The notes under the pieces: generated by a model
The model's database searches: none
What the model saw: only the letters and a program-made list of their open reading frames with translations
What the model was told of the DNA's origin: nothing
Source of the DNA: Rohdeia mirabilis
GTDB taxonomy: Bacteria > Planctomycetota > UBA1135 > GCA-002686595
Direction of reading: 5' to 3'
Length of the DNA stretch: 64,000 nucleotides
Assembly: GCA_007750655.1 (NCBI GenBank)
Contig: CP036290.1
Location: forward strand, 3,100,001-3,164,000
Shown: positions 8,214-18,681 of the stretch, piece by piece
How positions within the stretch are numbered: the first letter of the stretch is position 1
How the letters are laid out: every line of letters begins with the position of its first letter
Translations under genes and position numbers: made by a program

Positions 8214-9260
8214 TCAGAAGCCGACCGTCAGACCGATCGAGGCGAAGGGCTGCGGGTCGAGTTCGACTTCGAGGACCGTCGCGCCGTCCGCCAGCGTGGT
8301 CAGCTCGCGCCAGGCCGTGAAGCCGACACCGAACTCGATGCGCGTGTCTTCGCCGACCGCGAGGCCGAGCGTCGCGCCGAGGTCGATCTGCTCGTCGCGG
8401 AAGGCCGGCGCGGTGAGTCCGCCGCCGTCCTCGAGTCGGAACTGACGCTGGTCGTAGACGGCGTAGACCTCGAGGTCGACCGCGTCGTTCAGTTGGGCGT
8501 CGAGGGCGACGCGGTTGCCCTCGGCGGTGATGCGCAGCGATTCGTTGACCTGCCAGTCGAGGCCGATGAAGGGCAGGAGCACCGCGTCGTCCTCGAGGCG
8601 GGTGAAGGCCATCAGTCCACCGGTGATCTGGACGTTCTCCGAGGCGTGGAAGGCGAGGCCGCTCGTGCCACCGAGGATCGTGCTGTCGGCGAGGCCGGTC
8701 TCGGGCTCGCCGGCGATCGTGATCTCGAAGCCGTGGAAGTAGGACAGGTCGCTGGCGACGCGGCCGTAGTAGGTGCTGGCGAGACGCGTGCGGTAGACGT
8801 CGTTGAACGGGTCGGTGTCCGTGCCGACGATCGGCGAGGAGAGGCCGAAGTCGTAGAAGGCGGCTTCGTTCTCGAACTCGATGCCGAGCGTGCCACCGCC
8901 GTCGGTCTGTTGCAGCAGGCGGGCGCGCCATCCGAAGCGTGCGGTGCTGACATCGCCACCGCCGGTCTCGACCATCGCACCGGGCAAGAGCGATCCGAAG
9001 GCCTCGACCTCGACGCGGCGCTCGAGCGTGGGTTCGGCGAGCACCGGGCCGCGCTCGAAACGAGCGGCGCGGACCTGGGTCGACCCGTTGGAAGCGGCGC
9101 TGTCGACGGCCGTGAAGACGGGCGTCTCGGCGGAGTCGGCGGCACGCCAGTCCAGCGGCAGCGGGATGCGCGGCACCGGGCGGACCGTGGACTGGGCCTG
9201 CAGCGTGGCCGCGCTGGCCGCCGAGATCAGGATGGCCGACAGGATGGTCGTGCTTCGCAC
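8214..9260 (-). CDS. Secreted beta-rich protein, probable outer-membrane barrel
   Basis: 348 residues from GTG 9260. A classic signal peptide (MRSTTILSAILISAASAATLQAQ) ends in an A-x-A cleavage site. The mature part is built of alternating hydrophobic and polar strands (for example RTRLASTYYGRVASDLSYFHGFEITIAG) and ends in SIGLTVGF, with the terminal aromatic residue typical of outer-membrane barrels. There are no cysteines or enzymatic motifs. It resembles planctomycete and proteobacterial transporter or conduit-like barrels only in general build; I do not recognise a named family. A longer reading frame to 9491 is Arg/Pro-rich and was rejected. The 282 bp upstream show no distinct element. 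Confidence 0.65.
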   Translation of the reverse strand: MRSTTILSAILISAASAATLQAQSTVRPVPRIPLPLDWRAADSAETPVFTAVDSAASNGSTQVRAARFERGPVLAEPTLERRVEVEAFGSLLPGAMVETGGGDVSTARFGWRARLLQQTDGGGTLGIEFENEAAFYDFGLSSPIVGTDTDPFNDVYRTRLASTYYGRVASDLSYFHGFEITIAGEPETGLADSTILGGTSGLAFHASENVQITGGLMAFTRLEDDAVLLPFIGLDWQVNESLRITAEGNRVALDAQLNDAVDLEVYAVYDQRQFRLEDGGGLTAPAFRDEQIDLGATLGLAVGEDTRIEFGVGFTAWRELTTLADGATVLEVELDPQPFASIGLTVGF

Positions 9261-9542
9261 CGAGATTCGCCCCCTCTGACCGGGTCGGAAGCACCCGGAT
9301 GGTCGTTGGCGCGACTCGACACGTCCCCTCGTGTCGTGCTCCGGACTCCGGTCCGGCGCGGCGCGCTGCGAAGTCCGTCGGTCACCCCCCCAAGGGCGTC
9401 CGCGTTCGGGCTTCAACGAAAGGTATCCCGGACTGGAGCCGTGCACGGAAAAGCTGCGCGGGGTGCCAGGGGATCCCGCAGCGCGCGGCACTTACGTCGC
9501 TCGCGCACCGGGTTCGCGGGTCGGCGCGCTACCGTCCTGCCC

Positions 9543-10514
9543 ATGCAGACCCCGTCCTCGCACGGCCTCGTGGTCCTCGACGGCGGCGACGGTCCCCACC
9601 GCGCCAGCGACGGCCGCCGCCCCATCCCCCACGCCGAACGCCCCGAGCGGACGCGCGCCGTCGAGGACGTCCTGCGCGGCGCGGCCTTCGCCGACCGACT
9701 CGTGTTCGAAGCGGCCCCTCTCGCCGAACGCGACCTCGTGACCCGCGTCCATTCACCGCGCCACGTGGAGGCGATCGAACGGCGCTGTGCGAGCGGCGGT
9801 GGCTGGTTCGACAGCGACACCTACTGCGCGCCGGAATCGTTCGACATCGCGCTGCGTGCCGTGGGCGCCGCGGTCCGGGCCGCGCGGGCGGTCACGGACG
9901 GTGAGTACGCGAGCGCGTTCGCCGCCTGCCGTCCACCGGGTCACCACGCCGAGCGCGACCGCCCGATGGGCTTCTGCCTGTTCGACCAGGTCGCGGTCTG
10001 CGTCGAGGACCTCGTCGCCACGGGCCGAGCGAGTCGCGTGTTCGTGCTCGACTTCGACGTGCACCACGGCAACGGCACCCAGCACCTGTTCGAGGAGCGC
10101 GCCGACGTGTTCTACGCCAGCCTGCACCAGTCCCACTGCTTCCCGGGGACCGGTGCCGCCCACGAACGCGGCGTCGGTGCGGGGGCGGGCGCGACGCTCA
10201 ACGTGCCGCTCCCGGCGGGGTCCGGGCCGGACCTGTGGCTGCGCGCGCTCGACGAACAGGTGCTGCCGGCCCTCGCGAGCTTCGCGCCCGACGTGCTGGT
10301 GTTCAGCGCCGGCTTCGACGGCCACCGCGCCGATCCGTTGGCGAGCTGCGAGCTCGAGAGCGCCACGTTCGGCGAGATCACGCGCCTCGCCCTCGACGCC
10401 GCGCGCCCTTCGACCGGCGGCCGCGCGGTCAGCGTGCTCGAGGGTGGTTACGAACTGACGGCCCTGGGCGAGAGCGCCGCGGCGCACGTGGAGGCGCTCT
10501 TGGCGGAGCGGTGA
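9543..10514 (+). CDS. Histone-deacetylase-family (arginase-fold) hydrolase
   Basis: 323-residue zinc amidohydrolase of the class II HDAC/acetylpolyamine amidohydrolase family, deacetylating an acyl-lysine or acylpolyamine-like substrate in the cytoplasm. Visible motifs in order are RPPGHHAERDRPMGFCLF (tandem catalytic histidines), FDVHHGNGT (zinc ligands Asp and His), SAGFDGHRADPL (third zinc-ligand Asp) and LEGGY with the transition-state tyrosine. The start ATG 9543 fits the conserved N-terminal strand (GLVVLDGG). It is convergent with the DUF3332-like gene, and a very strong hairpin separates them. The physiological substrate is unknown. Confidence 0.9.
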   Translation: MQTPSSHGLVVLDGGDGPHRASDGRRPIPHAERPERTRAVEDVLRGAAFADRLVFEAAPLAERDLVTRVHSPRHVEAIERRCASGGGWFDSDTYCAPESFDIALRAVGAAVRAARAVTDGEYASAFAACRPPGHHAERDRPMGFCLFDQVAVCVEDLVATGRASRVFVLDFDVHHGNGTQHLFEERADVFYASLHQSHCFPGTGAAHERGVGAGAGATLNVPLPAGSGPDLWLRALDEQVLPALASFAPDVLVFSAGFDGHRADPLASCELESATFGEITRLALDAARPSTGGRAVSVLEGGYELTALGESAAAHVEALLAER

Positions 10515-10543
10515 CGCACTCGACGAACGCTCACCAGACAGGG

Positions 10544-10583
10544 CAACGGCGCGCGACCGGATCGAACCGGTCGCGCGCCGTTG
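10544..10583. terminator. Long perfect hairpin between convergent genes
   Basis: Inverted repeat with 17-bp arms (CAACGGCGCGCGACCGG and its complement) around a 6-nt loop, 30 bp after the HDAC-family stop and 54 bp before the stop of the convergent lipoprotein gene. It is well placed as a shared bidirectional terminator, although no T-run follows on either strand. Confidence 0.75.
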
Positions 10584-10637
10584 CGCAGAATCGAGTCGGT
10601 GGAAGAACGACTCGCGTCGCTCGTTCCACCGCAGGGC

Positions 10638-10976
10638 TCACTCGCCCGACTCGATGAGGGTGCCGACCGAACGGGTCGCTCCCTCGGCGTTGTCGTAGGT
10701 GTACGCGGTGCCCTTTCCGTCCCAGACGTCCTCGGTCCAGAAGTAGTAGGGGTTGAGGACGATGATGTCTCCGATGGCGGCGAAGAAGCCGACGATCGGG
10801 TAGACGGGGAGAAGGTCCTGAAGGACGAGGCCGTGGATGTAGGCGTTGTCCGAGTACTTCTCGTTGACCCAGGTGTCCCAGGTGCGGGTGAGCTGCTTGG
10901 GACCGGAGTTGCAGCCGGTCAGGGCCAGCGTGGCCGCCGCGGCAGCGGCGAGGCCGATCGTCTTGGTGAGTTGCAT
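10638..10976 (-). CDS. DUF3332-like lipoprotein
   Basis: 112 residues. The signal sequence ends in a lipobox (LALTGC, modified Cys about residue 22). The mature part contains PVYPIVGFFAAIGDIIVLNPYYFWTEDVW. A short hydrophobic stretch followed by the D-x-I-V-L-N-x-x-x-F-W-T segment is the hallmark of the DUF3332 family of small envelope lipoproteins. The function of that family is unknown. A longer frame upstream to 11141 is not conserved-looking; ATG 10976 places the signal peptide correctly and has GGAGGC a few bases upstream. Confidence 0.72.
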   Translation of the reverse strand: MQLTKTIGLAAAAAATLALTGCNSGPKQLTRTWDTWVNEKYSDNAYIHGLVLQDLLPVYPIVGFFAAIGDIIVLNPYYFWTEDVWDGKGTAYTYDNAEGATRSVGTLIESGE

Positions 10977-11263
10977 GGGTGCCTCCTCGTGGCAGGTTGC
11001 GCGGACGGAATCGTCCGCGTTCGAAGCGCTGCCGTCCGGGGGACCGCAGTGCGATTGGGGGCAGATGCTAGCGCGGTCCGGGGCGCCGTTCAGCCACTTC
11101 CTTGGTGCGTACCCGGGTCCGAGGCCTCCGAGGGAGGCCATTTTCCCGTTCCGTGGGCCCCAACCGCGCCCGTTCGCGGGTCGCGGATCGAAGATCGACG
11201 GTCGCCGCGAGCGCTCCGTGTGGGCGCCGCGCCACCCCGCTCGGACCGCGGTCCCCGCCTACA

Positions 11264-12064
11264 TCAGTCCGGATCGGGACCGAGCCCCGCGCGCGACAGG
11301 TTCGCCAGGATCTCCGACGACACGTCGTCGGGACTGCGATCGGTCGTGCTGACCGTCTGTTCACAGCGGCCGTAGAGCGCGCGGCGTCGGTCGAGCAGGT
11401 CCACCAACTCGTCGAGCGCGCGCGGTCGACCTTCCATCGGTCGCAGATCGCCCTGGCCGGCGACGCGCGCGAAGTGCTCCTCGGGGCGCGCGGTCAACCA
11501 CACGGTCCGGCAGGTGGCGAGCAGACGCTCGAACGTCTGCGGCACCTCGGCGATCGAACCGCCCGTGGCCACCACGACACGCTCGCCCCGCGCGAGCACG
11601 CGCTCGAGCGCAGCGGCCTCGAAACGGTGGAATCCCGCCGCACCGTGCAGCTCGAAGACCTTGCCGAGCGCCATCCCCGCCTGGCGTTCCACCTCGGCGT
11701 CGAGCTCGACGAAGGGCACCTCGAGCGCCAGCGCCAGCCGCCGCCCCACCGTCGTCTTGCCGGCGCCGCGCAGACCGACGAGTGCGATCCGTTCCTCGGC
11801 GCGCGCGTGGGTGGGCACGTCGATCAGCGCCGCCGCGGTGGTCCCGAGTTCGCGGGCGAGCCGCACGAGCACGAGCACCGTCGGGTTCGCCCGGCCGGCC
11901 TCGGCGTCGGTCAGATAGCGGCGCGACACGTCCGCGCGCTGGGCCAGCTCGCTCAGCGAGAGCCCGGCGGCCTCGCGCGCCGCCACCAGCCGCCGCCCCA
12001 GCTCGCGCAGGAGGGCGGGCCGGCGGGCCTTGGGATGGCGTCCCGCAGGAGAGGGCTTCGGCAT
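11264..12064 (-). CDS. boxR: BoxR-type regulator: HTH plus shikimate-kinase-like effector domain
   Basis: 266 residues. Residues about 18-75 form an XRE/HTH_3 DNA-binding domain (LVAAREAAGLSLSELAQRA, then YLTDAEAGRANPT). From about residue 92 a shikimate-kinase-like P-loop domain follows (IALVGLRGAGKTTVGRRLA, then FVELDAEVERQAG). This fusion is the known architecture of BzdR/BoxR, repressors of benzoate pathways whose kinase-like domain senses benzoyl-CoA. The gene is divergent from boxC with a 166-bp shared region, as expected for a local repressor. Assignment rests on domain order plus neighbours; the HTH-shikimate kinase fusion alone would not prove the effector. Confidence 0.88.
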   Translation of the reverse strand: MPKPSPAGRHPKARRPALLRELGRRLVAAREAAGLSLSELAQRADVSRRYLTDAEAGRANPTVLVLVRLARELGTTAAALIDVPTHARAEERIALVGLRGAGKTTVGRRLALALEVPFVELDAEVERQAGMALGKVFELHGAAGFHRFEAAALERVLARGERVVVATGGSIAEVPQTFERLLATCRTVWLTARPEEHFARVAGQGDLRPMEGRPRALDELVDLLDRRRALYGRCEQTVSTTDRSPDDVSSEILANLSRAGLGPDPD

Positions 12065-12230
12065 CTTGGAACTATAGTGCCCAAGCCTGGCGCCACAAGC
12101 GCAGCATAATGCGCGGGCGACCTGCGTCCCCCGCAGGCGATCCTACGAAGCTCCACCGTCGGCACCGCGCGCGCTCCCGGGCCCATGCCCCGCGCCCCAC
12201 GGGCCGACCGTCCTTCCCCACCGCTCTTCC
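12065..12230. promoter_or_regulatory. boxR-boxC divergent promoter/operator region
   Basis: 166 bp between the divergent boxR and boxC starts. It holds a local A+T-richer patch with two short palindromes, ACTATAGT at 12071-12078 and GCATAATGC at 12104-12112, spaced three helical turns apart centre to centre. BzdR/BoxR-family repressors bind short TGC/GCA-type palindromes, so these are candidate operators. That is an inference from spacing and position only. Confidence 0.45.
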
Positions 12231-13943
12231 ATGACGACTGCCGCCCCCGCCGCCGGATCCACCACTGGTCCCTCCCGCATGGCCCCCGTCGACTTCCGCA
12301 CCGCGCCGGATCGCTACCGCCACTGGAAGCTCGACGTCGACGGCGACATCGCGACCTTGACCATGTCCGTCGAACCCTTCGGCGGCCTGCGCGGCGACGA
12401 CTACGAGCTGAAGCTGAACAGCTACGACCTGGGCGTCGACATCGAACTCGCCGACGCGATCGATCGACTGCGCTTCGAGCATCCGGCCGTGCGCGCGTGC
12501 GTCGTGACCGGTGGACTCGACCGCGTGTTCTGCGCGGGCGCGAACATCAACATGCTCTCGACGAGCAGCCACGCCTTCAAGGTCAACTTCTGCAAGTACA
12601 CGAACGAGACGCGCGTCGGCATCGAGGACGCGTCGGCCTCGTCGAACGTGCGCTTCCTCGCCGCGCTGAACGGCACGGCGTCGGGCGGCGGCTACGAACT
12701 GGCGCTGGCCTGCGACCGCATCCTGCTCGTGGACGACCGCAACAGCGCGGTCAGCTTCCCGGAGCTGCCCCTGCTCGGCGTGCTGCCGGGCACGGGCGGT
12801 CTGACGCGCATCGTCGACAAGCGCCTCATCCGTCCCGACCTGTGCGACCTGTTCTCGACGCTGGCCGAGGGCATCAAGGGCAAGCGCGCCGTGCAGTGGA
12901 ACCTGGTCGACGCGATCGCGCCCCTGTCGAAGTGGGACGACGCGGTCGCCGGTGAAGCGCGCGCGCTGGCGGACGGACTCGAGGATCGCTCGGGCACGCA
13001 GGGCATCGCGCTGACCCCGCTCGAGTACACGGACGATGGCGCGTCGCGCAGCTACCGCCACAGTGAGCTGCGCATCGAGGACTCGGGGCGCGTCGCCCAC
13101 CTGACGATCACGCTGCCGGCCGAAGCGGGCACCCAGGACGCAGCCGCGGCCCACGCAGCGGGCGCCGACTTCTGGCTCCTGGCCCTGTGCCGCGAGCTCG
13201 ACAACGCGCTCAACCACCTGCGCCTCAACCTGCCCGCCGTGGGGCTCGTCCTGGTGCGCGTGGTCGGCGACGCGAAGGTCGCCGCAACGTGCGACGACGT
13301 GCTGCGCACCGAGGCGAGCGACCCGCACCACTGGTTCACGAACGAGGTCGGGCACTACCTGAAGCGCGCGCTCAAGAAGATCGAGAACACGGCGAAGAGC
13401 TTCTACGCGCTGGCCGACGAGGGCACCGCCTTCGCCGGACCGTTCCTCGAACTCGCCCTGGCCTGCGACCGTCAGTACGTACTGAACGACTCCGAGGCAC
13501 CCGTGCACCTGGGTGTGGGCGACGCGAGCGCCGGTGCGTACCCGATGTCGAACGGTCTGACGCGCCTCGCCACGCGCTTCCTCGCCGACCCGAGCCAGGT
13601 CGATGCGGTGCTCGCCGCGCGCACCAACGGCGCCGGCGGCCTCGTCGACGCGGAGGAAGCGGACGAGCTCGGCCTCGCCACCAGCGCGCCGGACGAGATC
13701 GACTGGGACGACGAAGTGCGCCTGGCCATCGAAGAACGCCAGGCCTACTCGCCCGACGGTCTGACCGGCATGGAACAGAACCTGCGCTTCCCCGGCCCCG
13801 AGACGCTCGAGACCAAGATCTTCGGACGTCTCACCGCCTGGCAGAACTGGATCTTCCAACGGCCCAACGCGGTCGGCGAACGCGGCGCCCTGAAGTGCTA
13901 CGGCACGCCCCAGGCACCCGAGTTCAACTACGACCGCACCTGA
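12231..13943 (+). CDS. boxC: Benzoyl-CoA-dihydrodiol lyase (2,3-epoxybenzoyl-CoA ring-cleaving hydrolase)
   Basis: 570 residues, the usual length of BoxC, with two crotonase-like halves. Half one contains VVTGGLDRVFCAGANINML and ALNGTASGGGYELALACD (oxyanion-hole loop). Half two begins near residue 280 (AHLTITLPAEAG) and includes FLELALACDRQY. BoxC opens the ring of 2,3-epoxy-2,3-dihydrobenzoyl-CoA with loss of formate in the aerobic benzoyl-CoA pathway in the cytoplasm. It is followed after 146 bp by boxB on the same strand. Start ATG 12231 is the first in frame; a second Met at codon 17 (MAPVDFRTAPDRYRHW) is nearer the family N-terminus and is possible. Confidence 0.95.
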   Translation: MTTAAPAAGSTTGPSRMAPVDFRTAPDRYRHWKLDVDGDIATLTMSVEPFGGLRGDDYELKLNSYDLGVDIELADAIDRLRFEHPAVRACVVTGGLDRVFCAGANINMLSTSSHAFKVNFCKYTNETRVGIEDASASSNVRFLAALNGTASGGGYELALACDRILLVDDRNSAVSFPELPLLGVLPGTGGLTRIVDKRLIRPDLCDLFSTLAEGIKGKRAVQWNLVDAIAPLSKWDDAVAGEARALADGLEDRSGTQGIALTPLEYTDDGASRSYRHSELRIEDSGRVAHLTITLPAEAGTQDAAAAHAAGADFWLLALCRELDNALNHLRLNLPAVGLVLVRVVGDAKVAATCDDVLRTEASDPHHWFTNEVGHYLKRALKKIENTAKSFYALADEGTAFAGPFLELALACDRQYVLNDSEAPVHLGVGDASAGAYPMSNGLTRLATRFLADPSQVDAVLAARTNGAGGLVDAEEADELGLATSAPDEIDWDDEVRLAIEERQAYSPDGLTGMEQNLRFPGPETLETKIFGRLTAWQNWIFQRPNAVGERGALKCYGTPQAPEFNYDRT

Positions 13944-14089
13944 TCCGTCCGGCCGCCCCACCGCTCACTCCACGACCACGTTCGTCCCAGGGACCACGTC
14001 GCAGCTCGACGAGCCGCGTCACTGCACCCGAGACAGCGACCCACCCACCTCTTGAACGGCCGGCTCGAAGGAGTCGCACGAGAACCGCC

Positions 14090-15496
<1,407 letters not shown>

Positions 15497-15569
15497 CCTG
15501 CGCGCCGCTTCGGTGCCCGACGCCTGTCGGGTGCTGACGCAGCGATCCGGGGCCCCGCCGCCCCTTTCC

Positions 15570-15615
15570 GAGCGACCCGCTCGACCGCGTGAGAACGCGT
15601 TCGGGCGGGTCGCTC
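15570..15615. terminator. 21-bp-stem hairpin downstream of boxB
   Basis: Arms GAGCGACCCGC / GCGGGTCGCTC extend inward through one wobble and one mismatch to a CGCGT/ACGCG inner stem with a GAGA tetraloop. That makes about 20 paired bases, starting 73 bp after the boxB stop. It is a strong candidate for the operon end. The rest of 15497-15847 shows only a smaller GCCCGAC/GTCGGGT hairpin near 15510-15535 and no gene. Confidence 0.7.
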
Positions 15616-15847
15616 GCGTCGTGGACCGCCCGTTCCGCCCCGAATCCGTCCGCGAGCGCGCGAGCGCCCTCCGCGCCCCGCTCCCCTTTCCCTGCGCCTC
15701 GACGCCACTTGCGTCGATCGCCCCAACGGACGCCACAAGGGGTCCATTCCCGCCCTCCGACGACCCGAAACGGTCCCCCGGGAAGACCGGCTCGGTGCGC
15801 CGAGCCACAACGGTCCGCGTCGCGGACCCACACGGGGCAAGGGGAAC

Positions 15848-18502
15848 ATGGAACAACAGGAAGGACTCCGCAGCGTGCGGAGTCGAGGTGCGTTCACCGA
15901 ACGCATCGAAGGGGACGGTCCGTCGAGCGACTCGAACAAGCGCTCGAAAGGACTCCTACGCTCGGCCGCGATCTCGTGCCTCTGCGCCCTCGCCACCGCG
16001 TGCGGTGGAGGTGGCGGCGGCGGTGGCGGAGGTGGCGGCACCGTGATCATCTTCGGCGGGGATGGCCCCGTCGGTCCGGGCTTCGATCCCGGCGACTACT
16101 CGCCTCCGGCGGCCGGCACGCCCGTCGCGCGCTTCGAGACCGTCGCGACCGACGCGGAGTACTTCCTGTTGCGAGGCACGCTCCCGCTGCCGGCCGGAGC
16201 GTTGACCGACGCGAACACGAAGTCGCCCTACGCGGTGCTCGACTCGGACGGCAACGTGGCCTGGACGCAGCTCGAGAAGGTCACGCGCTATCCCTCCGCG
16301 AGCCAGGGGTACGACGTCGTCGAACTGATCGCGAAGGTCAAGCGCCCCGCCGGAGCCGTGGCCGGCGACCGCGTCACCTACGACGTGGTGCAGGTCTCGA
16401 ACGGCACGTCGCTGGCGCGCCCGAACAACACGGCGAACGACGTGCTGTTGGCCGAGACCACGGGCCTGCCGACGGTGGTCGAGGATCTCGTCAACGACCC
16501 GACGTCGATCATGATCACGTCGCGCGACATCTTCGGGAACACGTACGCCCAGTTCCCGCTCGAGCCGAGCAACGACCGACAACTGCTCAAGTACGGTCCG
16601 ATGCTGACCCAGCTGCGCACGTTCGGCGTCATGGAGCCGATCGCGCCCACGGGCGGCAGCACCGGCACGCTCCCGCACATGTGGGGCATCCACTCGTACG
16701 TGAGCACGCTCCAGGGCGAGCCCGTCGTGCTGCTCGACCTGCGTTTCAACAACGGCATCATCGGCGACGACTCGGGCGATCCGCTCGACGACCCGCTGGG
16801 CAAGTTCTACTTCGACGAGATCGCCGTGCAGGTGCCTCCGGGTTGGAGCGTCGTGCAGGACTTCGCCGACCTGGGCATGGGCAACGTCACCAGCGGTGGC
16901 GGCTACGTGAAGCACCAGATCGTCGGTGAACTCCCCGGCGGCAAGCTGCACGTCTTCCCGAGCCAGGGGCAGATGGTGCGGCGCTTGGCCCTGTGCCCGA
17001 ACACGGTGACGGACCGCGCGCAGACCATCCTCGAGGAGGAGGGCCGCGCGTTCTGCCGCCGCGGCACCGACGGCGGAACGAGCAACGAGTACTACTCGTG
17101 GTGGAACGAGTCCACCGCGCGCTACTTCCCGCAGAACTTCCCGCTGCCGTCGCTCGAGCACAACGGGCTCTCGACGATCCGCGGCCGCCTGATCGACCAG
17201 TTCGACGAGGTGAAGTACTACTTCGACTCGGGCACCGGCAAGGGCGACTGGCCCGTGAAGGACGGTCGCATGGGCTGGGCGCACCCCTTCGGCGTGTCGT
17301 ACGGCGGCATGACCGGTGGCGTCGAGATCCACATCTTCGACGGCATCAGGACCGCGGAATCTGCTTCGATGGAAGGCTATCGCTACTTCCAGCTGCACCA
17401 CCGGATGCTCCACGATCGGCACCCCGTCGCGATGTACAAGCGCGACGGCACGCCCGTGCGCATCGACGACGTGATCGTGCCGGCGAGTCCCGAACCGTAC
17501 ATGCCCGTCAGCCTGTTCATCGGGCCGACGAACGGCGACCCGTTCGGGTTCAACAACGCCTCGCCCAGCTTCCAGCGCGACGCGGCGGTGTCCCAGAACA
17601 AGAAGCCCGACTACGAGGACACGCTCCTCGGTTACGGCTTCATCCTGGGCACGCACCTGATCCGAGCCACGCGTTCGTCGAAGGTGCTGGTGTGGCTCGG
17701 GAACGACTCGATGGCCAAGGACGACCTGATCATGCAGGGCGAGCTGGCGCGCATGACGCACCACACGTACCCGATCAACACCAACGGCGCCCTGTCGAGC
17801 TCGTCGATGCGCGAGGACATGGAGTACGTAGCGGCGCACCCGCACAACGGCTACGCGTTCCAGCGCCACGAGGGTTGGTACGCCGACACGATGTGCGCGA
17901 CCTACGCGGTTCAGTCGCCGGCCTGGCGCACCGCCGCCAAGCCGTGGTTCGAGAAGTTCGTCCAGACGGCGGCCGCCGGACAGGTCAGCTGTTCGGGACT
18001 GCTCTACGCCAAGGTCAACAACAAGGTGCTGAACGGCAACTACCGCGGCGCTCAGGCCTACGAGACCTCGATCGCCAACAACGGCCTCGTCGGCATCCTC
18101 GAGACGGTCATGCGCGGAGCGGACAACACGCACACGGCGATCCTGTCCGACGTGTTGACGAACTTCTACCAGGGGTTCGTGTCCGACCAGGCCTGGGACT
18201 ACACGGCGGAGGCTCCGCACCAGATGTACGCGATGGGTCCGATCGACGACAACGCGCCGGTGTGGTGTGGCGCGAGCCAGTTGCCCAGCGACGGCTTCTC
18301 GGGCGCGTTCAGTCGCTACCAGACGCCGTCGACGCTCGGCTACGCCTACTGGCACACGGGCGACGACTACTTCCTGTACCGGGCGGCCGCCATGTTCGGT
18401 GGCACCGACCCGCTCGTGGAGATGCAGGGCCAGTACCTCCAGAACCCGGAGAACGAGGCCGCAGCGCTCTCGGCCGCCCAACGCTGGGCGGGCGCGCTGT
18501 AG
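15848..18502 (+). CDS. Large secreted lipoprotein with poly-glycine linker, function unknown
   Basis: 884 residues. A basic N-terminal stretch (1-35) leads into a hydrophobic segment ending LATAC, a plausible lipobox, followed directly by twelve glycines (GGT/GGC/GGA repeats, 16006-16041). The mature protein is rich in aromatic and Gly-Asn motifs such as HMWGIHSY, SYGGMTGGVEIHIFDG, YRYFQLHHRML and GLVGILETVMRGADNTH. It looks like an all-beta plus alpha/alpha-toroid extracellular protein of the kind that acts on polysaccharide, but I recognise no catalytic motif. The actual start may lie downstream of ATG 15848, because residues 1-35 precede the signal peptide. Confidence 0.72.
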   Translation: MEQQEGLRSVRSRGAFTERIEGDGPSSDSNKRSKGLLRSAAISCLCALATACGGGGGGGGGGGGTVIIFGGDGPVGPGFDPGDYSPPAAGTPVARFETVATDAEYFLLRGTLPLPAGALTDANTKSPYAVLDSDGNVAWTQLEKVTRYPSASQGYDVVELIAKVKRPAGAVAGDRVTYDVVQVSNGTSLARPNNTANDVLLAETTGLPTVVEDLVNDPTSIMITSRDIFGNTYAQFPLEPSNDRQLLKYGPMLTQLRTFGVMEPIAPTGGSTGTLPHMWGIHSYVSTLQGEPVVLLDLRFNNGIIGDDSGDPLDDPLGKFYFDEIAVQVPPGWSVVQDFADLGMGNVTSGGGYVKHQIVGELPGGKLHVFPSQGQMVRRLALCPNTVTDRAQTILEEEGRAFCRRGTDGGTSNEYYSWWNESTARYFPQNFPLPSLEHNGLSTIRGRLIDQFDEVKYYFDSGTGKGDWPVKDGRMGWAHPFGVSYGGMTGGVEIHIFDGIRTAESASMEGYRYFQLHHRMLHDRHPVAMYKRDGTPVRIDDVIVPASPEPYMPVSLFIGPTNGDPFGFNNASPSFQRDAAVSQNKKPDYEDTLLGYGFILGTHLIRATRSSKVLVWLGNDSMAKDDLIMQGELARMTHHTYPINTNGALSSSSMREDMEYVAAHPHNGYAFQRHEGWYADTMCATYAVQSPAWRTAAKPWFEKFVQTAAAGQVSCSGLLYAKVNNKVLNGNYRGAQAYETSIANNGLVGILETVMRGADNTHTAILSDVLTNFYQGFVSDQAWDYTAEAPHQMYAMGPIDDNAPVWCGASQLPSDGFSGAFSRYQTPSTLGYAYWHTGDDYFLYRAAAMFGGTDPLVEMQGQYLQNPENEAAALSAAQRWAGAL

Positions 18503-18681
18503 CCCACTGACGAACGGGGTGTGCGACGGTACTCACGCGCACCCCAGCACGGCGACCGTGCTCGACAGGTGCGCGGGGTTCGCTCGAAAGGGCGGGCCTC
18601 GCGCATCGTTCGTTCGGGATCGAGAGTCTCCGGGATGGCTGGTAGAGCGCGGGCAGGGTGCGGAAGGGTTAGCCTGCTCGG

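Noticed and set aside
7764..9542. N-terminal extension of the HDAC-family gene through the tandem repeats
   Set aside because: The extension lies antisense to the signal-peptide-bearing beta-rich protein and crosses non-coding tandem repeats. The HDAC fold starts at ATG 9543.
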